Positions 6,837 to 14,108 of a stretch of 34,901 nt of DNA are shown here, piece after piece (position 1 is the stretch's first letter; the number at the start of each line of letters is the position of its first letter). A model generated the notes under the pieces. That model saw only the letters and a list, made by a program, of their open reading frames with translations, had not been told where the DNA came from and did not search any database. Both the position numbers and the translations under genes were made by a program. The DNA comes from VGJV01 sp964646415 (GTDB taxonomy: Bacteria; Patescibacteriota; Minisyncoccia; UBA6257; 2-01-FULL-56-20). The stretch is from contig CAZYEL010000012.1 in the NCBI GenBank assembly GCA_964646415.1, positions 1-34,901 of the forward strand, in the 5' to 3' direction.

Positions 6837-6866
6837 GTCATTGTCATAGTCATCGTTATCGTCATT
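6837..6866 (+). repeat. Hexamer tandem repeat upstream of rpiB
   Basis: Five units: GTCATT, GTCATA, GTCATC, GTTATC, GTCATT. One frame would encode alternating Val-Ile, like the DUF192 membrane helix at 5256, but I see no start codon, so it is probably a repeat or a gene relic. Confidence 0.6.
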
Positions 6867-6873
6867 GTGTTTT

Positions 6874-6888
6874 TGCTATACTTCCCCT
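6874..6888 (+). promoter_or_regulatory. Extended -10 promoter of rpiB (leaderless)
   Basis: TGc-TATACT at 6874-6882, then 6 nt, then ATG. No Shine-Dalgarno precedes the start. Confidence 0.7.
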
Positions 6889-7353
6889 ATGGTCATCTAC
6901 TTCGGCGCCGACCACGGCGGTTTTGCACTCAAAGAAAAACTCAAGGTGTTTGCGCAGGAGAGGGGGTATGAAGTGGTTGATGTGGGAGCGCTTACTTATG
7001 ACGAGAAGGATGATTACGTGGACTTCGCCGGATCGGTGGGAAAAAAGGTGAGTCTGGCGTCCGACCAGAGCCGCGGGGTCCTTTTGTGCAGGAACGGCGC
7101 GGGAGTGAATATTACGGCGAACAAGTTCCCGCATGTGCGCTGCGTGTTGGGTTTTTCTTCCGATCAGGTGTACGACGCGCGGCATGATGACGACGTGAAC
7201 GTGCTTTCGATTCCGGCTGACTTCGTGGACGAACCCACGGCGCAGAAACTCACCGAGGTGTTTCTTGCCACTCCCTTTGCGAAAGAAGAGGAACGTTTCG
7301 TGCGCCGGTTGAATAAAATCGCGGCGATAGAAGAAGAGATTAGGAAGGATTAA
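6889..7353 (+). CDS. rpiB: Ribose-5-phosphate isomerase B (RpiB/LacAB family)
   Basis: 154 residues, the usual RpiB size. It interconverts ribose-5-phosphate and ribulose-5-phosphate. The N-terminus VIYFGADHGGFALKEKL is the family's phosphate/sugar-binding signature, and GVLLCRNGAGVNITANK contains the catalytic Cys and the anion-hole loop. HDDDVNVLSIPADF matches the C-terminal signature. The extra C-terminal helix is Glu/Arg-rich. ATG 6889 is chosen over an upstream in-frame codon because it gives the canonical N-terminus and lies 6 nt after a -10 box. Together with rpe and the transketolase genes it completes the non-oxidative pentose phosphate steps visible here. Confidence 0.93.
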   Translation: MVIYFGADHGGFALKEKLKVFAQERGYEVVDVGALTYDEKDDYVDFAGSVGKKVSLASDQSRGVLLCRNGAGVNITANKFPHVRCVLGFSSDQVYDARHDDDVNVLSIPADFVDEPTAQKLTEVFLATPFAKEEERFVRRLNKIAAIEEEIRKD

Positions 7354-7357
7354 CCTG

Positions 7358-7460
7358 ATTTCTAATTACCCTGGTTATTCTAAATAAATTCCAAACCCCA
7401 ACGCCCTAGTGAGATTTTTTTAGGCCAATTAGAACAATTAGGATAATTAGAATAATTCTC
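7358..7460 (+). repeat. Facing pair of 9-nt-period AATTAG arrays
   Basis: The right half (7425-7460) repeats AATTAGAAC, AATTAGGAT, AATTAGAAT. The left half (7358-7386: TCTAATTACC, TTATTCTAA) is an imperfect reverse complement. About 40 nt lie between. The last unit supplies TAGAAT (7448-7453), a possible -10 box 8 nt before the rpe ATG. Confidence 0.65.
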
Positions 7461-7461
7461 A

Positions 7462-8127
7462 ATGGAGATTCTTCCTTCAATCAATTGTGCCGATGTCGAA
7501 TGCGCGCGGGAGCGCCTCCGCGTACTTCGGGGCGTGGCAGCATGGGTGCATCTTGACGTGGCCGATGCGCGGTTCACGTTCAATAAAACATGGGGCGACC
7601 AGCTCTCATGGCCGATTTTCGGGAAGGGGTTTGGACTTGAGGCGCACCTGATGGTGGAAGAGCCGGAACAGGTGATTGAAGGGTGGCTCAAGGCAGGCGC
7701 GCAACGGCTTATTGCGCACGTTGAAGCGGTGGAGGATGCGGAGTTCCGTTCGCAACCCGAGAACCCCCTGGCGCTTATCCAGAACATGCAGCGTATATGC
7801 GCCGCAGGAGGTGCGGAGCTTATGCTTGGCATCAATTCCGAAACGACCGTGGAGCGGCTTTTGCCCTACCTCCCTTTCATAAAGCGTTTCCTGGTACTTG
7901 CGGTGCACCCTGGTCCCGCAGGGCAGCAATTCCTCCCTGCGGCGCTTTCGCACATCCGGTGGATACGCGCAAAAAGCCCCGATGCTATAATTGAAGTGGA
8001 TGGCGGCATCAATTTGGAAACTGCACGGCAGGTAAAAGATGCCGGCGCGAACGTTCTCATTGCGGCAAGTTTTCTTTTCAACGGGCAGGACATTAAGAAG
8101 GGAATCGCAGCTTTGGAGAATGTGTAA
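7462..8127 (+). CDS. rpe: Ribulose-phosphate 3-epimerase
   Basis: 221 residues, a full-length TIM barrel. It interconverts ribulose-5-phosphate and xylulose-5-phosphate. Family landmarks in order: ILPSINCAD at strand 1; HLDVADARF with metal-ligand His and Asp (other members read DVMDGxFVPN, so this is a divergent version); EAHLMVEEPE with the second metal His; HPGPAGQQF in the phosphate-binding loop; and IEVDGGINLETA with the catalytic Asp. The start follows the AATTAG array, which may provide the -10 box. It is followed 60 nt later by the transketolase N-subunit gene. Confidence 0.93.
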   Translation: MEILPSINCADVECARERLRVLRGVAAWVHLDVADARFTFNKTWGDQLSWPIFGKGFGLEAHLMVEEPEQVIEGWLKAGAQRLIAHVEAVEDAEFRSQPENPLALIQNMQRICAAGGAELMLGINSETTVERLLPYLPFIKRFLVLAVHPGPAGQQFLPAALSHIRWIRAKSPDAIIEVDGGINLETARQVKDAGANVLIAASFLFNGQDIKKGIAALENV

Positions 8128-8187
8128 TTTAGAGAAAGCGTTGCGCGGGCGGCAAACTGATCCCTTTCCTCATAAAAAGTAGTTTTA

Positions 8188-9075
8188 ATGGAATCTCTAC
8201 ACGAAAAAACGCTTCAATTTTTGGAAGTTACCGCGAACCGGTTACGGCAGGACGTAATTCGCACGGTTGCCGGCGCGGGGTCCGGGCACATTGCGGGTCC
8301 GCTTGATACGGCCGATATTTTCGCCGCGTTCTATTTTCATATTCTCCGGCACGACCCGAAGCGTCCGCACTGGCCGGACCGCGACCGGTTCGTGGTTTCG
8401 TGCGGGCATTACTGCCCGGTGCTGTACTCGGTGCTTGCGCATGCGGGATACTTTCACGTCGATGAGCTTCACACGCTCCGGCAGATTGATTCGCGGTTGC
8501 AGGGGCATCCGCATCGCGGGTCGCTTCCCGGCGTGGAAACGACTTCCGGCCCGCTGGGTTCCGGAATCTCGCAGGCGGCGGGCATGGCGCTCGCGGCGCG
8601 GCTTGACGGAAATGGTTCGACAAGCTCACCACGCGGAAAATATCGCGTGTATTGCCTCACCTCCGACGGCGAGCACCAGGAGGGGAACACGTGGGAGGGC
8701 GTGATGTTCGCGGCAAAGCACAAACTTTCGAATCTCACCGTGGTGGTGGACCGGAATAACATCCAAATTGACGGGTACACCGAGGACATCATGCCGCTCG
8801 AGCCCTTCCGGGCGAAATACGAGTCATTCGGCTGGCACGTGGTGGAAGTGAACGGGCACAATATCCCCGCCTTTATCGGCGCGGTCGCGGAGGCGCATGC
8901 GATTTTTGAGAAACCGACGGTAATTATCGCGCACACGATTGCCGGGAAGGGTGTGGGCTTTATGGAGCGGGACTACACATGGCACTCCAAGCCATTCAAG
9001 CCGGGAGAAGCCGAGGCGGCGCTCAAAGAACTAAAGGCGGAGTATGAACGCATTACGCAGAGTCATGAAAAATAA
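8188..9075 (+). CDS. Transketolase, N-terminal (thiamine diphosphate) subunit
   Basis: 295 residues covering the pyrophosphate-binding half of transketolase. Seen: GSGHIAGPLDTADIFAAFYF near the N-terminus, LQGHPHRGSLPGVETTSGPL, and the thiamine diphosphate/metal motif SDGEHQEGNTWEGVMFAAKH ending in DRNN. It works as a heteromer with the next gene, the C-terminal half; such split transketolases are usual in archaea and many CPR genomes. Oddity: residues near 143-149 (NGSTSSPRG) are encoded by an inserted repeat (8613-8634), so the loop before the GDG-type motif has been lengthened in frame. No clear ribosome binding site precedes the ATG. Confidence 0.93.
   Translation: MESLHEKTLQFLEVTANRLRQDVIRTVAGAGSGHIAGPLDTADIFAAFYFHILRHDPKRPHWPDRDRFVVSCGHYCPVLYSVLAHAGYFHVDELHTLRQIDSRLQGHPHRGSLPGVETTSGPLGSGISQAAGMALAARLDGNGSTSSPRGKYRVYCLTSDGEHQEGNTWEGVMFAAKHKLSNLTVVVDRNNIQIDGYTEDIMPLEPFRAKYESFGWHVVEVNGHNIPAFIGAVAEAHAIFEKPTVIIAHTIAGKGVGFMERDYTWHSKPFKPGEAEAALKELKAEYERITQSHEK
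8613..8634 (+). repeat. Short dispersed repeat inserted in frame in transketolase gene
   Basis: The sequence TGGTTCGACAAGCTCACCA is a member of the TTCGACAAGCTCA class of dispersed bacterial repeats. It is translated as part of NGSTSSPRG between conserved blocks, in a position where homologues normally have a short loop. Confidence 0.65.
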
Positions 9076-9104
9076 CAATTTTCAATTAACGAATGAGAGG
9101 ATTA

Positions 9105-9140
9105 AAGGTTCGACCTTTAGAATTCCCAAGGTCGAACCTT
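9105..9140 (+). repeat. Double palindrome upstream of transketolase C gene
   Basis: AAGGTTCGACCTT (9105-9117) and AAGGTCGAACCTT (9128-9140) are exact reverse complements, and each is itself a 5-bp hairpin around TCG or CGA. It can fold as one 13-bp hairpin or two small ones. It ends 3 nt before the preferred start codon. Confidence 0.8.
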
Positions 9141-9143
9141 GGA

Positions 9144-10142
9144 ATGCAGATGCTTAATTCTGGCGCATACCTCTCGGAAAAGATTTTCGGGGACGACGTT
9201 CCACAACTTCCTACCCGCAACGGTTATGGAGAAGGCCTTGTGCTTGCTGCGGAGGAAAACCAGAATGTGGTGGCGCTTTGCGCGGACCTTATTGAATCCA
9301 CGAGAGTCGAGGCGTTTGCGAAGAAATTCCCCGGGCGGTTTATTGAAGTGGGCGTTGCGGAGCAGAATATGGCGACTGTCGCGGCGGGGTTGGGCGTATC
9401 GGGGAAGATTCCTTTTATTTCTTCCTACGCGACATTTTCTCCCGGCCGGAATTGGGAGCAGATTCGGACGACGATTTGTTACAACGATTCGAACGTGAAA
9501 ATTGCGGGGCATCACGCGGGCGTTTCCGTAGGGGCGGACGGGGCGACGCACCAGGCGACGGAGGATATCGCCATGATGCGTGCGCTTCCCAACATGCGTG
9601 TGATTGTGCCGTGCGATGCGATTGAGGCGCGGAAAGCGACGATGGCTGCAGCCCACATTTGGGGGCCGGTGTACCTCCGCTTTGCGCGCGAGAAGACGCC
9701 CGTGTTCACGACCGACCAGACGCCGTTTGCGCCGGGCCGCATCCAAATTTTTTGGGAATCGAAGAAGCCGGATGTGTTGCTCCTTGGGTGCGGGCCGCTG
9801 TTGCATAAGGCGCTTCTTGCCGCCCGTGCGCTCGAAAAGGAAAAAATCGGCGTGATTGTGGCGAATTGCCACACGGTTAAGCCGTTGGACGAGAAAACCA
9901 TTGCCTCGCTCGCAAAGCGCGCGGGTGCGGTGGTAACGGTGGAGGAGCACCAGATAAGCGGAGGACTTGGGGGAGCGGTCGCGGAGGCGCTTGCGCGGCA
10001 TGAGCCCGTGCCAATGGAGTTTGTGGGAATGCGCAATGTGTTTGGAGAATCGGGACCGCCCTCGGCGCTTATCGAAAAGTACGGCATGGGAGAGAAGGAT
10101 ATTCACGCTGCGGTGAAAAAGGCGGTGCGGAGGAAAAAGTAG
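9144..10142 (+). CDS. Transketolase, C-terminal (pyrimidine-binding) subunit
   Basis: About 332 residues forming the pyrimidine-binding and C-terminal domains that complete the thiamine enzyme. Visible: RNGYGEGLVLAAEENQNVV, CADLIESTR, the catalytic Glu in RFIEVGVAEQNMATVAAGL, SSYATFSPGRNWEQIRT, and HHAGVSVGADGATHQATEDI, then a C-terminal domain with TVEEHQISGGLGGAVAEAL. The start is ambiguous: ATG 9093 is in frame but would translate through the double palindrome. ATG 9144 (or 9150), just behind it, gives the usual N-terminus, so I prefer it. No Shine-Dalgarno fits any of them. It makes a functional pair with the gene at 8188, 68 nt upstream. Confidence 0.92.
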   Translation: MQMLNSGAYLSEKIFGDDVPQLPTRNGYGEGLVLAAEENQNVVALCADLIESTRVEAFAKKFPGRFIEVGVAEQNMATVAAGLGVSGKIPFISSYATFSPGRNWEQIRTTICYNDSNVKIAGHHAGVSVGADGATHQATEDIAMMRALPNMRVIVPCDAIEARKATMAAAHIWGPVYLRFAREKTPVFTTDQTPFAPGRIQIFWESKKPDVLLLGCGPLLHKALLAARALEKEKIGVIVANCHTVKPLDEKTIASLAKRAGAVVTVEEHQISGGLGGAVAEALARHEPVPMEFVGMRNVFGESGPPSALIEKYGMGEKDIHAAVKKAVRRKK

Positions 10143-10143
10143 C

Positions 10144-10171
10144 TTGACTTTTTTTCACGAACGGGTATAAA
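10144..10171 (+). promoter_or_regulatory. Strong sigma70-type promoter
   Basis: TTGACT (10144-10149), a 16-nt spacer and TATAAA (10166-10171). This is the best two-box promoter in the window, and no start codon lies close behind it. Transcription would start near 10178, in the structured region. Confidence 0.75.
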
Positions 10172-10177
10172 AAGGGT

Positions 10178-10409
10178 ACCACTTTGAAAATTAAGGATTT
10201 CGGGAGCGTGGGTGCGGTTTGCATTTTGTGTCTGCTACACACAGATACAGTTTGCAAAACCAGCCCGCGCTCCTATTGGAGCTCCCGTGGGGGTGGGGTT
10301 TTCCTCCCAGGCTGCTGCGCACCGTCTGTCAACAACGGTGCGTTCTCCAGGGAACTCCATTTTTCATTTTCGCCGCGCTGCACCTCGCTTCGCGGCGCTC
10401 TCATTTTTT
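10178..10409 (+). ncRNA. Candidate structured non-coding RNA
   Basis: The 230 nt behind the promoter fold strongly. A three-stage hairpin spans 10203-10273: GGAGCGTGGG with CCCGCGCTCC (10 bp, one G.U), GGTTTGCA with TGCAAAACC (one bulge), and TGTGTCTG with CAGATACA. An 8-bp hairpin CGCACCGT/ACGGTGCG lies at 10318-10342, and a terminal GC hairpin with a T-run ends at 10409. CGGGAGC (10201-10207) can alternatively pair with GCTCCCG (10280-10286). The open frames here are poor. I recognise no 6S, SRP, tmRNA or RNase P signature; a 6S-like RNA or a leader controlling the next gene are possibilities. Confidence 0.5.
10371..10409 (+). terminator. Terminator-like hairpin
   Basis: CGCCGCG (10371-10377) pairs with CGCGGCG (10391-10397), 13-nt loop, followed after 5 nt by a run of Ts (10403-10409). 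It would end the candidate RNA before the promoter of the next gene. Confidence 0.5.
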
Positions 10410-10458
10410 ATGGGAAATAATGGCTTATTTTCGTTCGTGGCGTTTTCTGTCCATTGCG

Positions 10459-10475
10459 TGATATATTGAACTTCA
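10459..10475 (+). promoter_or_regulatory. Extended -10 promoter (leaderless)
   Basis: TGa-TATATT at 10459-10467, 8 nt, then ATG 10476; no ribosome binding site. Confidence 0.65.
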
Positions 10476-12209
10476 ATGCGCCACTTATCGCGATTCCAGA
10501 AACTCCTTGTGGCGTTGTTTCTCGCCGCCGTTTTCTTTGCCGCGTGGAATCAGCTTAAAGAATCCGACAGCTTTTATCATCTCAAAACGGGCCAGGTAAT
10601 TTGGGAAACGCAGTCGGTGCCGCGCACGGATATTTTTTCTTCTACGGCGCATGGTGTCCCGTGGGTCACGCACGAGTGGCTCGCGGCGCTTCTTTTTTAC
10701 GGTGCGTATTCGCTTGGCGGTTTGGCCGGCTCGCCGCAGGCGGGATTTGCCGCACTCACCGCGTTTGTTGCCGCACTCGCCGCACTTACTTATGCGCTGC
10801 TTTTTCTCACCGCGCTTCGCAGGTTTTCTCCGCAAACGGGCGGGGGAGCAAACGTGTACGTGACTCTCGCCGTCGCGGCGGCATTGGGCGCGCTGACCTT
10901 CGAACTTTGGATTCCGCGGCCGCAAGTATTCGCGTTTTTTGCGTGCGCGCTCCTGCTCTTTTTCCTTGAAGGATTCAGACGCCGCGCCGCCGGAGAAGTT
11001 GCCCAAGGCGGACAAGGAGGATCCGCGCGGATGCTTGTCGGCGCAGTTCTGACTATCTGGTTTTGGGCGAACGTCCATGCGAGCGTTCTTCTGGGGCTTG
11101 TGCTTATGCTTATTTACACGCTTCTCGAAACGCTGAAGCTCCGGTGGCCGCATTTGGGGGAGGCGCTGCCGCGCGGGGCGGCGCGTCTGCTTGCGCTCGC
11201 GACGGGCGCGGCAATTGCCGTTTCTTTTCTAAACCCCAACTCCTATGATATTTTTCTTTACCGTTTTTACGTGACGCAGGGGGTGGAGCAGCTCGGTGTC
11301 CTCGAATGGAAATCGATTTTCGACTTTTTGTATCAGTGGCAGGCGATTGTGTTTCTGGCGCTTCTCGCGGTTTCTCTTGCAGTGGTCGCGTGGTGGCGGT
11401 GGCGCCGTGAGAGCCGGGACGCGACGCCCCTTGTGGTGCTTGCGGCGGTTGCGTGTCTGCCGCTTCTCTCGATACGGCATGTGGGGTGGTGGCCGCTCGT
11501 TGCGGTGCCGCCCGTCGCGCTCGTGCTCTCCGGCGCGGGAGAGAAACTGCTCCGGCGCGTGAGTCCGCGCGCGCTCCGGCGCGGCTTTTTTGCGGGGCTT
11601 GCGGTCTGGCTTTTTTTCCTGATGCTCCATATCCCGAAAAACTTTGTGCGGCGCGATTTGCTTCCCGTGGGCGTTGCTGATTTTATTCTCGCGAACGATA
11701 TCAGAGGCCCTATTTTCAATCTCTATAACGAGGGCGGGTACCTTATCTGGCGATTATGGCCGAAGATACTGGTGTTTGTCGACGGTAGGTCGGAAGTTTT
11801 CGGCGGCACCCCGCTCGCCGACCTCGTCCGCATCGTCAAGCGAGGGCGGGAGTGGGATACGGTGCTTCTCGGGAAATACGGCGTGAATCTTGCGATTTTG
11901 CCCTATCAGCCGGAGTCGCTTTCGCGGGACACCGGGCCGCTTTCGTTCGAACTTGGACGGCGCGGGTTCCATCTGGTGTATTGGGATGACGTCGCGATGC
12001 TCCTCGTGCGCGAAACGCTGGAGAACGGGGATTTTATCGGCACGTACCGCTTTGCGAGCATTCATCCGCTTCGCGACCCGAAGATGATTCCTTTGGAGGA
12101 GAGAAGGCAGGCGGGACTGGAAATACAAGCGCTCCTTGCCCGTGCGCCGGAATCCCGGAATGTGCAGCAATATGCAAAGGACTTCCTGCGCGGCGCGGCG
12201 GGCGAGTAA
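10476..12209 (+). CDS. Polytopic membrane protein, GT-C glycosyltransferase-like
   Basis: 577 residues. The first helix (LLVALFLAAVFFAAW) is followed by an outer loop with the conserved DSFYHLKTGQVIWE and PRTDIFSSTAHGVPWVTHEW, then about nine more hydrophobic segments up to residue 400. A soluble C-terminal part contains GPIFNLYNEGGYLIW and ILVFVDGRSEVFGG. The D-x-H loop after helix 1 and the many helices recall GT-C-type lipid-linked glycosyltransferases. I know similar uncharacterised membrane proteins from other phyla but no tested function. It could act in cell-surface glycan assembly; that is inference. It stands alone between the candidate RNA and the PfkB gene. Confidence 0.65.
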   Translation: MRHLSRFQKLLVALFLAAVFFAAWNQLKESDSFYHLKTGQVIWETQSVPRTDIFSSTAHGVPWVTHEWLAALLFYGAYSLGGLAGSPQAGFAALTAFVAALAALTYALLFLTALRRFSPQTGGGANVYVTLAVAAALGALTFELWIPRPQVFAFFACALLLFFLEGFRRRAAGEVAQGGQGGSARMLVGAVLTIWFWANVHASVLLGLVLMLIYTLLETLKLRWPHLGEALPRGAARLLALATGAAIAVSFLNPNSYDIFLYRFYVTQGVEQLGVLEWKSIFDFLYQWQAIVFLALLAVSLAVVAWWRWRRESRDATPLVVLAAVACLPLLSIRHVGWWPLVAVPPVALVLSGAGEKLLRRVSPRALRRGFFAGLAVWLFFLMLHIPKNFVRRDLLPVGVADFILANDIRGPIFNLYNEGGYLIWRLWPKILVFVDGRSEVFGGTPLADLVRIVKRGREWDTVLLGKYGVNLAILPYQPESLSRDTGPLSFELGRRGFHLVYWDDVAMLLVRETLENGDFIGTYRFASIHPLRDPKMIPLEERRQAGLEIQALLARAPESRNVQQYAKDFLRGAAGE

Positions 12210-12231
12210 TGGTGTATAATTTCTTTGTTCA

Positions 12232-12264
12232 CTAAAACCTTAAACCCAACACCTATAACCTATG
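12232..12264 (+). repeat. 7-nt-period array before PfkB gene
   Basis: Consecutive heptamers CTAAAAC, CTTAAAC, CCAACAC, CTATAAC run into the start codon. The first two recur in the array at 15588-15615. I see no facing partner here. A TATAAT at 12215-12220 lies upstream and could drive the gene with a leader of about 35 nt. Confidence 0.55.
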
Positions 12265-13257
12265 AAATATGATTTGGTTTGCATCGGCGACGTGGTGATG
12301 GATGCCTTTATCCAGCTTCATGAGGCATCCGTCCATTGCAGTCTGCATCACGAACGGTGCGAGCTGTGCATGTCGTTCGCGGATAAGATTCCCTACGAAT
12401 CGCTTTTTATCGCTCCCGCGGTGGGGAATGCTTCGAATGTCGCGGTGGGTGCGTCGCGCCTGGGGCTCAAAACCGCAATTCTCACCGCTGTGGGGAAGGA
12501 CCACTACGGCAAGGAAATTACGGATGTGTACCGCAAAGAGGGGGTGGGGACGGAGTTCGTGCGGGTGAATGCGGGGAAACCGACGAACTACCACTTCGTG
12601 CTTACGTTCCAGGCGGAGCGGACGATTCTCGTGAAGCACGAAAAATTCACGTATGCCGATCCCGCACTCTTGGACAAGCGCACCGATTGGGTCTATTTCT
12701 CGTCGATTGCCGAGCACACGCTGCCGTTTCATCACAAGGTAGCGGCGTATTTGGAGAAGCATCCGAACGTGCGGATGGGATTCAATCCGGGGACGTTTCA
12801 GCTCCGCTTCGGCGCGGAGAATCTTAAAGGAATATACCGGCACACGTACGTGCTTTTCGTGAACCGCGAGGAGGCGGAGTATATCGTTGGGAAAAAAGAA
12901 GGAGCGGATATGAAAGAGCTTTTCGGCGCATTGCATAAACTGGGACCGAAGATTGTGGTTATCACGGATGGTCCGAAAGGCGCCTATGCATCGGACGGCG
13001 CGTGCCGATACTTTATGCCGGCGTATCCCGACCCGAAGCCGCCCGTCTCGCGCACTGGCGCGGGGGATGCGTTCTCGGCGGGGTTTATGAGCGCCCTGAT
13101 TTACGGGCTGCCGGTCCACGATGCTTTGCGGTGGGCGCCGATTGAGTCTATGCATGTGGTGCAGTCTTTCGGCGCGCAGACGGGGCTTTTGAGCAAGCGT
13201 GCACTCCTCGCGTTTTTGAGGAAGGCACCGAAGAATTACAAACCGAAGGTTGTATAA
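12262..13257 (+). CDS. PfkB-family carbohydrate kinase
   Basis: 331 residues with the ribokinase fold. Seen: the N-terminal strand DLVCIGDVVMDAFI, the PfkB signature 1 region GNASNVAVGASRLGLKTAI, and signature 2 RTGAGDAFSAGFMSAL, whose GAGD holds the catalytic Asp (about residue 267) and anion hole. The usual Asp before TGAGD is Arg here. It phosphorylates a sugar or nucleoside with ATP; the substrate cannot be read from the sequence. An insert near residues 27-46 with two Cys (HHERCELCMSF) forms part of the lid and looks lineage-specific. Nearby pentose-phosphate genes make ribokinase-like activity plausible but unproven. Confidence 0.88.
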   Translation: MKYDLVCIGDVVMDAFIQLHEASVHCSLHHERCELCMSFADKIPYESLFIAPAVGNASNVAVGASRLGLKTAILTAVGKDHYGKEITDVYRKEGVGTEFVRVNAGKPTNYHFVLTFQAERTILVKHEKFTYADPALLDKRTDWVYFSSIAEHTLPFHHKVAAYLEKHPNVRMGFNPGTFQLRFGAENLKGIYRHTYVLFVNREEAEYIVGKKEGADMKELFGALHKLGPKIVVITDGPKGAYASDGACRYFMPAYPDPKPPVSRTGAGDAFSAGFMSALIYGLPVHDALRWAPIESMHVVQSFGAQTGLLSKRALLAFLRKAPKNYKPKVV

Positions 13258-13265
13258 ATTAAAGA

Positions 13266-13296
13266 GAGGCCTCAACGCTGGATGCGTCACGGCCTC
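13266..13296 (+). terminator. Hairpin between PfkB and bL25 genes
   Basis: GAGGCC (13266-13271) pairs with GGCCTC (13291-13296); inside it ACGC pairs with GCGT. AATATTATT follows rather than a clean T-run, so it may be a weak terminator or another element. Confidence 0.4.
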
Positions 13297-13333
13297 AATA
13301 TTATTACGGGAGGTTGCCAAGTATCCTGGTTTT

Positions 13334-13352
13334 TGCTATCCTTTTCTTCACT
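13334..13352 (+). promoter_or_regulatory. Extended -10 promoter of bL25 gene (near-leaderless)
   Basis: TGc-TATCCT at 13334-13342, 10 nt, then ATG 13353. Confidence 0.55.
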
Positions 13353-14036
13353 ATGGACTTGAACGCGGAAAAACGTGAAAAGCTTGGGCGGGCGGCGAAG
13401 GCCGTTCGGCACGCGGGGTTTATTCCTGCCGAGCTTTACGGGAGGGGTTTGGAGAACATTCATCTTTCCATTCCGGCGAAAGAATTTGCCAAAGTGTTTA
13501 AAGAAGCCGGAGAGAACACGGTGGTAGAGCTTGTCGTGGAGGGGAAGAAACACCCTGCGATGGTGCACGAGGTTGCGCGCGATTATCTTACGAACGAAGT
13601 AAGCCATGTTGATTTTTACCAGGTGCGGATGGACGAGAAAATCACCGCAAAGATTCCGCTCGAGTTTATCGGTATCGCTCCCGGGGTGCGTGATAAAGGA
13701 GGTATCTTAAACAAGGGAGTTGCGGAAATCGAAGTGGAGGCGTTGCCGGGTGATTTGCCGCACCGGCTCACCGTTGATGTGAGTGTGCTCGGCGATGTGA
13801 ATGAGAGTTTGCGGGTGAAGGATATTGCCGTACCGAAGGGGGTCAGGGTATTGGTGGATATGGCGACTGCGGTTGCAACAGTCACGCCGCCGCTCGCGGA
13901 GGAGGTAAAGGTGGAAGAGGCGACGCCCGACCTTTCTGCGGTCAAGGTGGAAACGGAAGAGAAAAAAGCCGAGCGTGCGAAGGAAAAAGAGGTGAAGGGA
14001 GAGAAGGGCGAGGAGAAAAAGCCCGAGAAGAAGTAG
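13353..14036 (+). CDS. rplY: 50S ribosomal protein bL25 (CTC type)
   Basis: About 227 residues. The N-terminal L25 domain binds 5S rRNA: MDLNAEKREKLGRAAKAVRH, then GFIPAELYGRGLENIHLSI. A TL5/CTC-type beta domain follows (VSHVDFYQVRMDEKITAKIP, GIAPGVRDKGGILNKG), and the tail from about residue 190 is highly charged Lys/Glu (KVEEATPDLSAVKVETEEKK). The long two-domain form is the common one outside gamma-proteobacteria. ATG 13353 is preferred over an upstream in-frame TTG because it gives the canonical N-terminus and lies behind a -10 box. A clear terminator follows at 14064. Confidence 0.93.
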   Translation: MDLNAEKREKLGRAAKAVRHAGFIPAELYGRGLENIHLSIPAKEFAKVFKEAGENTVVELVVEGKKHPAMVHEVARDYLTNEVSHVDFYQVRMDEKITAKIPLEFIGIAPGVRDKGGILNKGVAEIEVEALPGDLPHRLTVDVSVLGDVNESLRVKDIAVPKGVRVLVDMATAVATVTPPLAEEVKVEEATPDLSAVKVETEEKKAERAKEKEVKGEKGEEKKPEKK

Positions 14037-14063
14037 AAACCGCGCTTTGTGCGATGCGCCCCG

Positions 14064-14089
14064 AGCCCGTAACCAGGTTACGGGCTTTT
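14064..14089 (+). terminator. Rho-independent terminator of bL25 gene
   Basis: AGCCCGTAAC (14064-14073), loop CAG, GTTACGGGCT (14077-14086), followed by Ts. A 10-bp perfect stem. Confidence 0.85.
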
Positions 14090-14093
14090 GCGC

Positions 14094-14108
14094 TATAATA
14101 GAAAGGAT
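14094..14108 (+). promoter_or_regulatory. Promoter close to start of lytic transglycosylase gene
   Basis: TATAAT at 14094-14099 ends 9 nt before ATG 14109, directly behind the bL25 terminator. GAAAGGA lies in between, but transcription from this box would start within or after it. Confidence 0.6.

Noticed and set aside
6738..6849. Small gene after the AGGAGG at 6741
   Set aside because: No ATG, GTG or TTG at a workable distance, and the frame crosses a hairpin and a hexamer repeat.
10184..10469. Three overlapping small ORFs after the transketolase genes
   Set aside because: They overlap each other and the strong hairpins, have mixed composition and no start signals; a non-coding RNA fits better.
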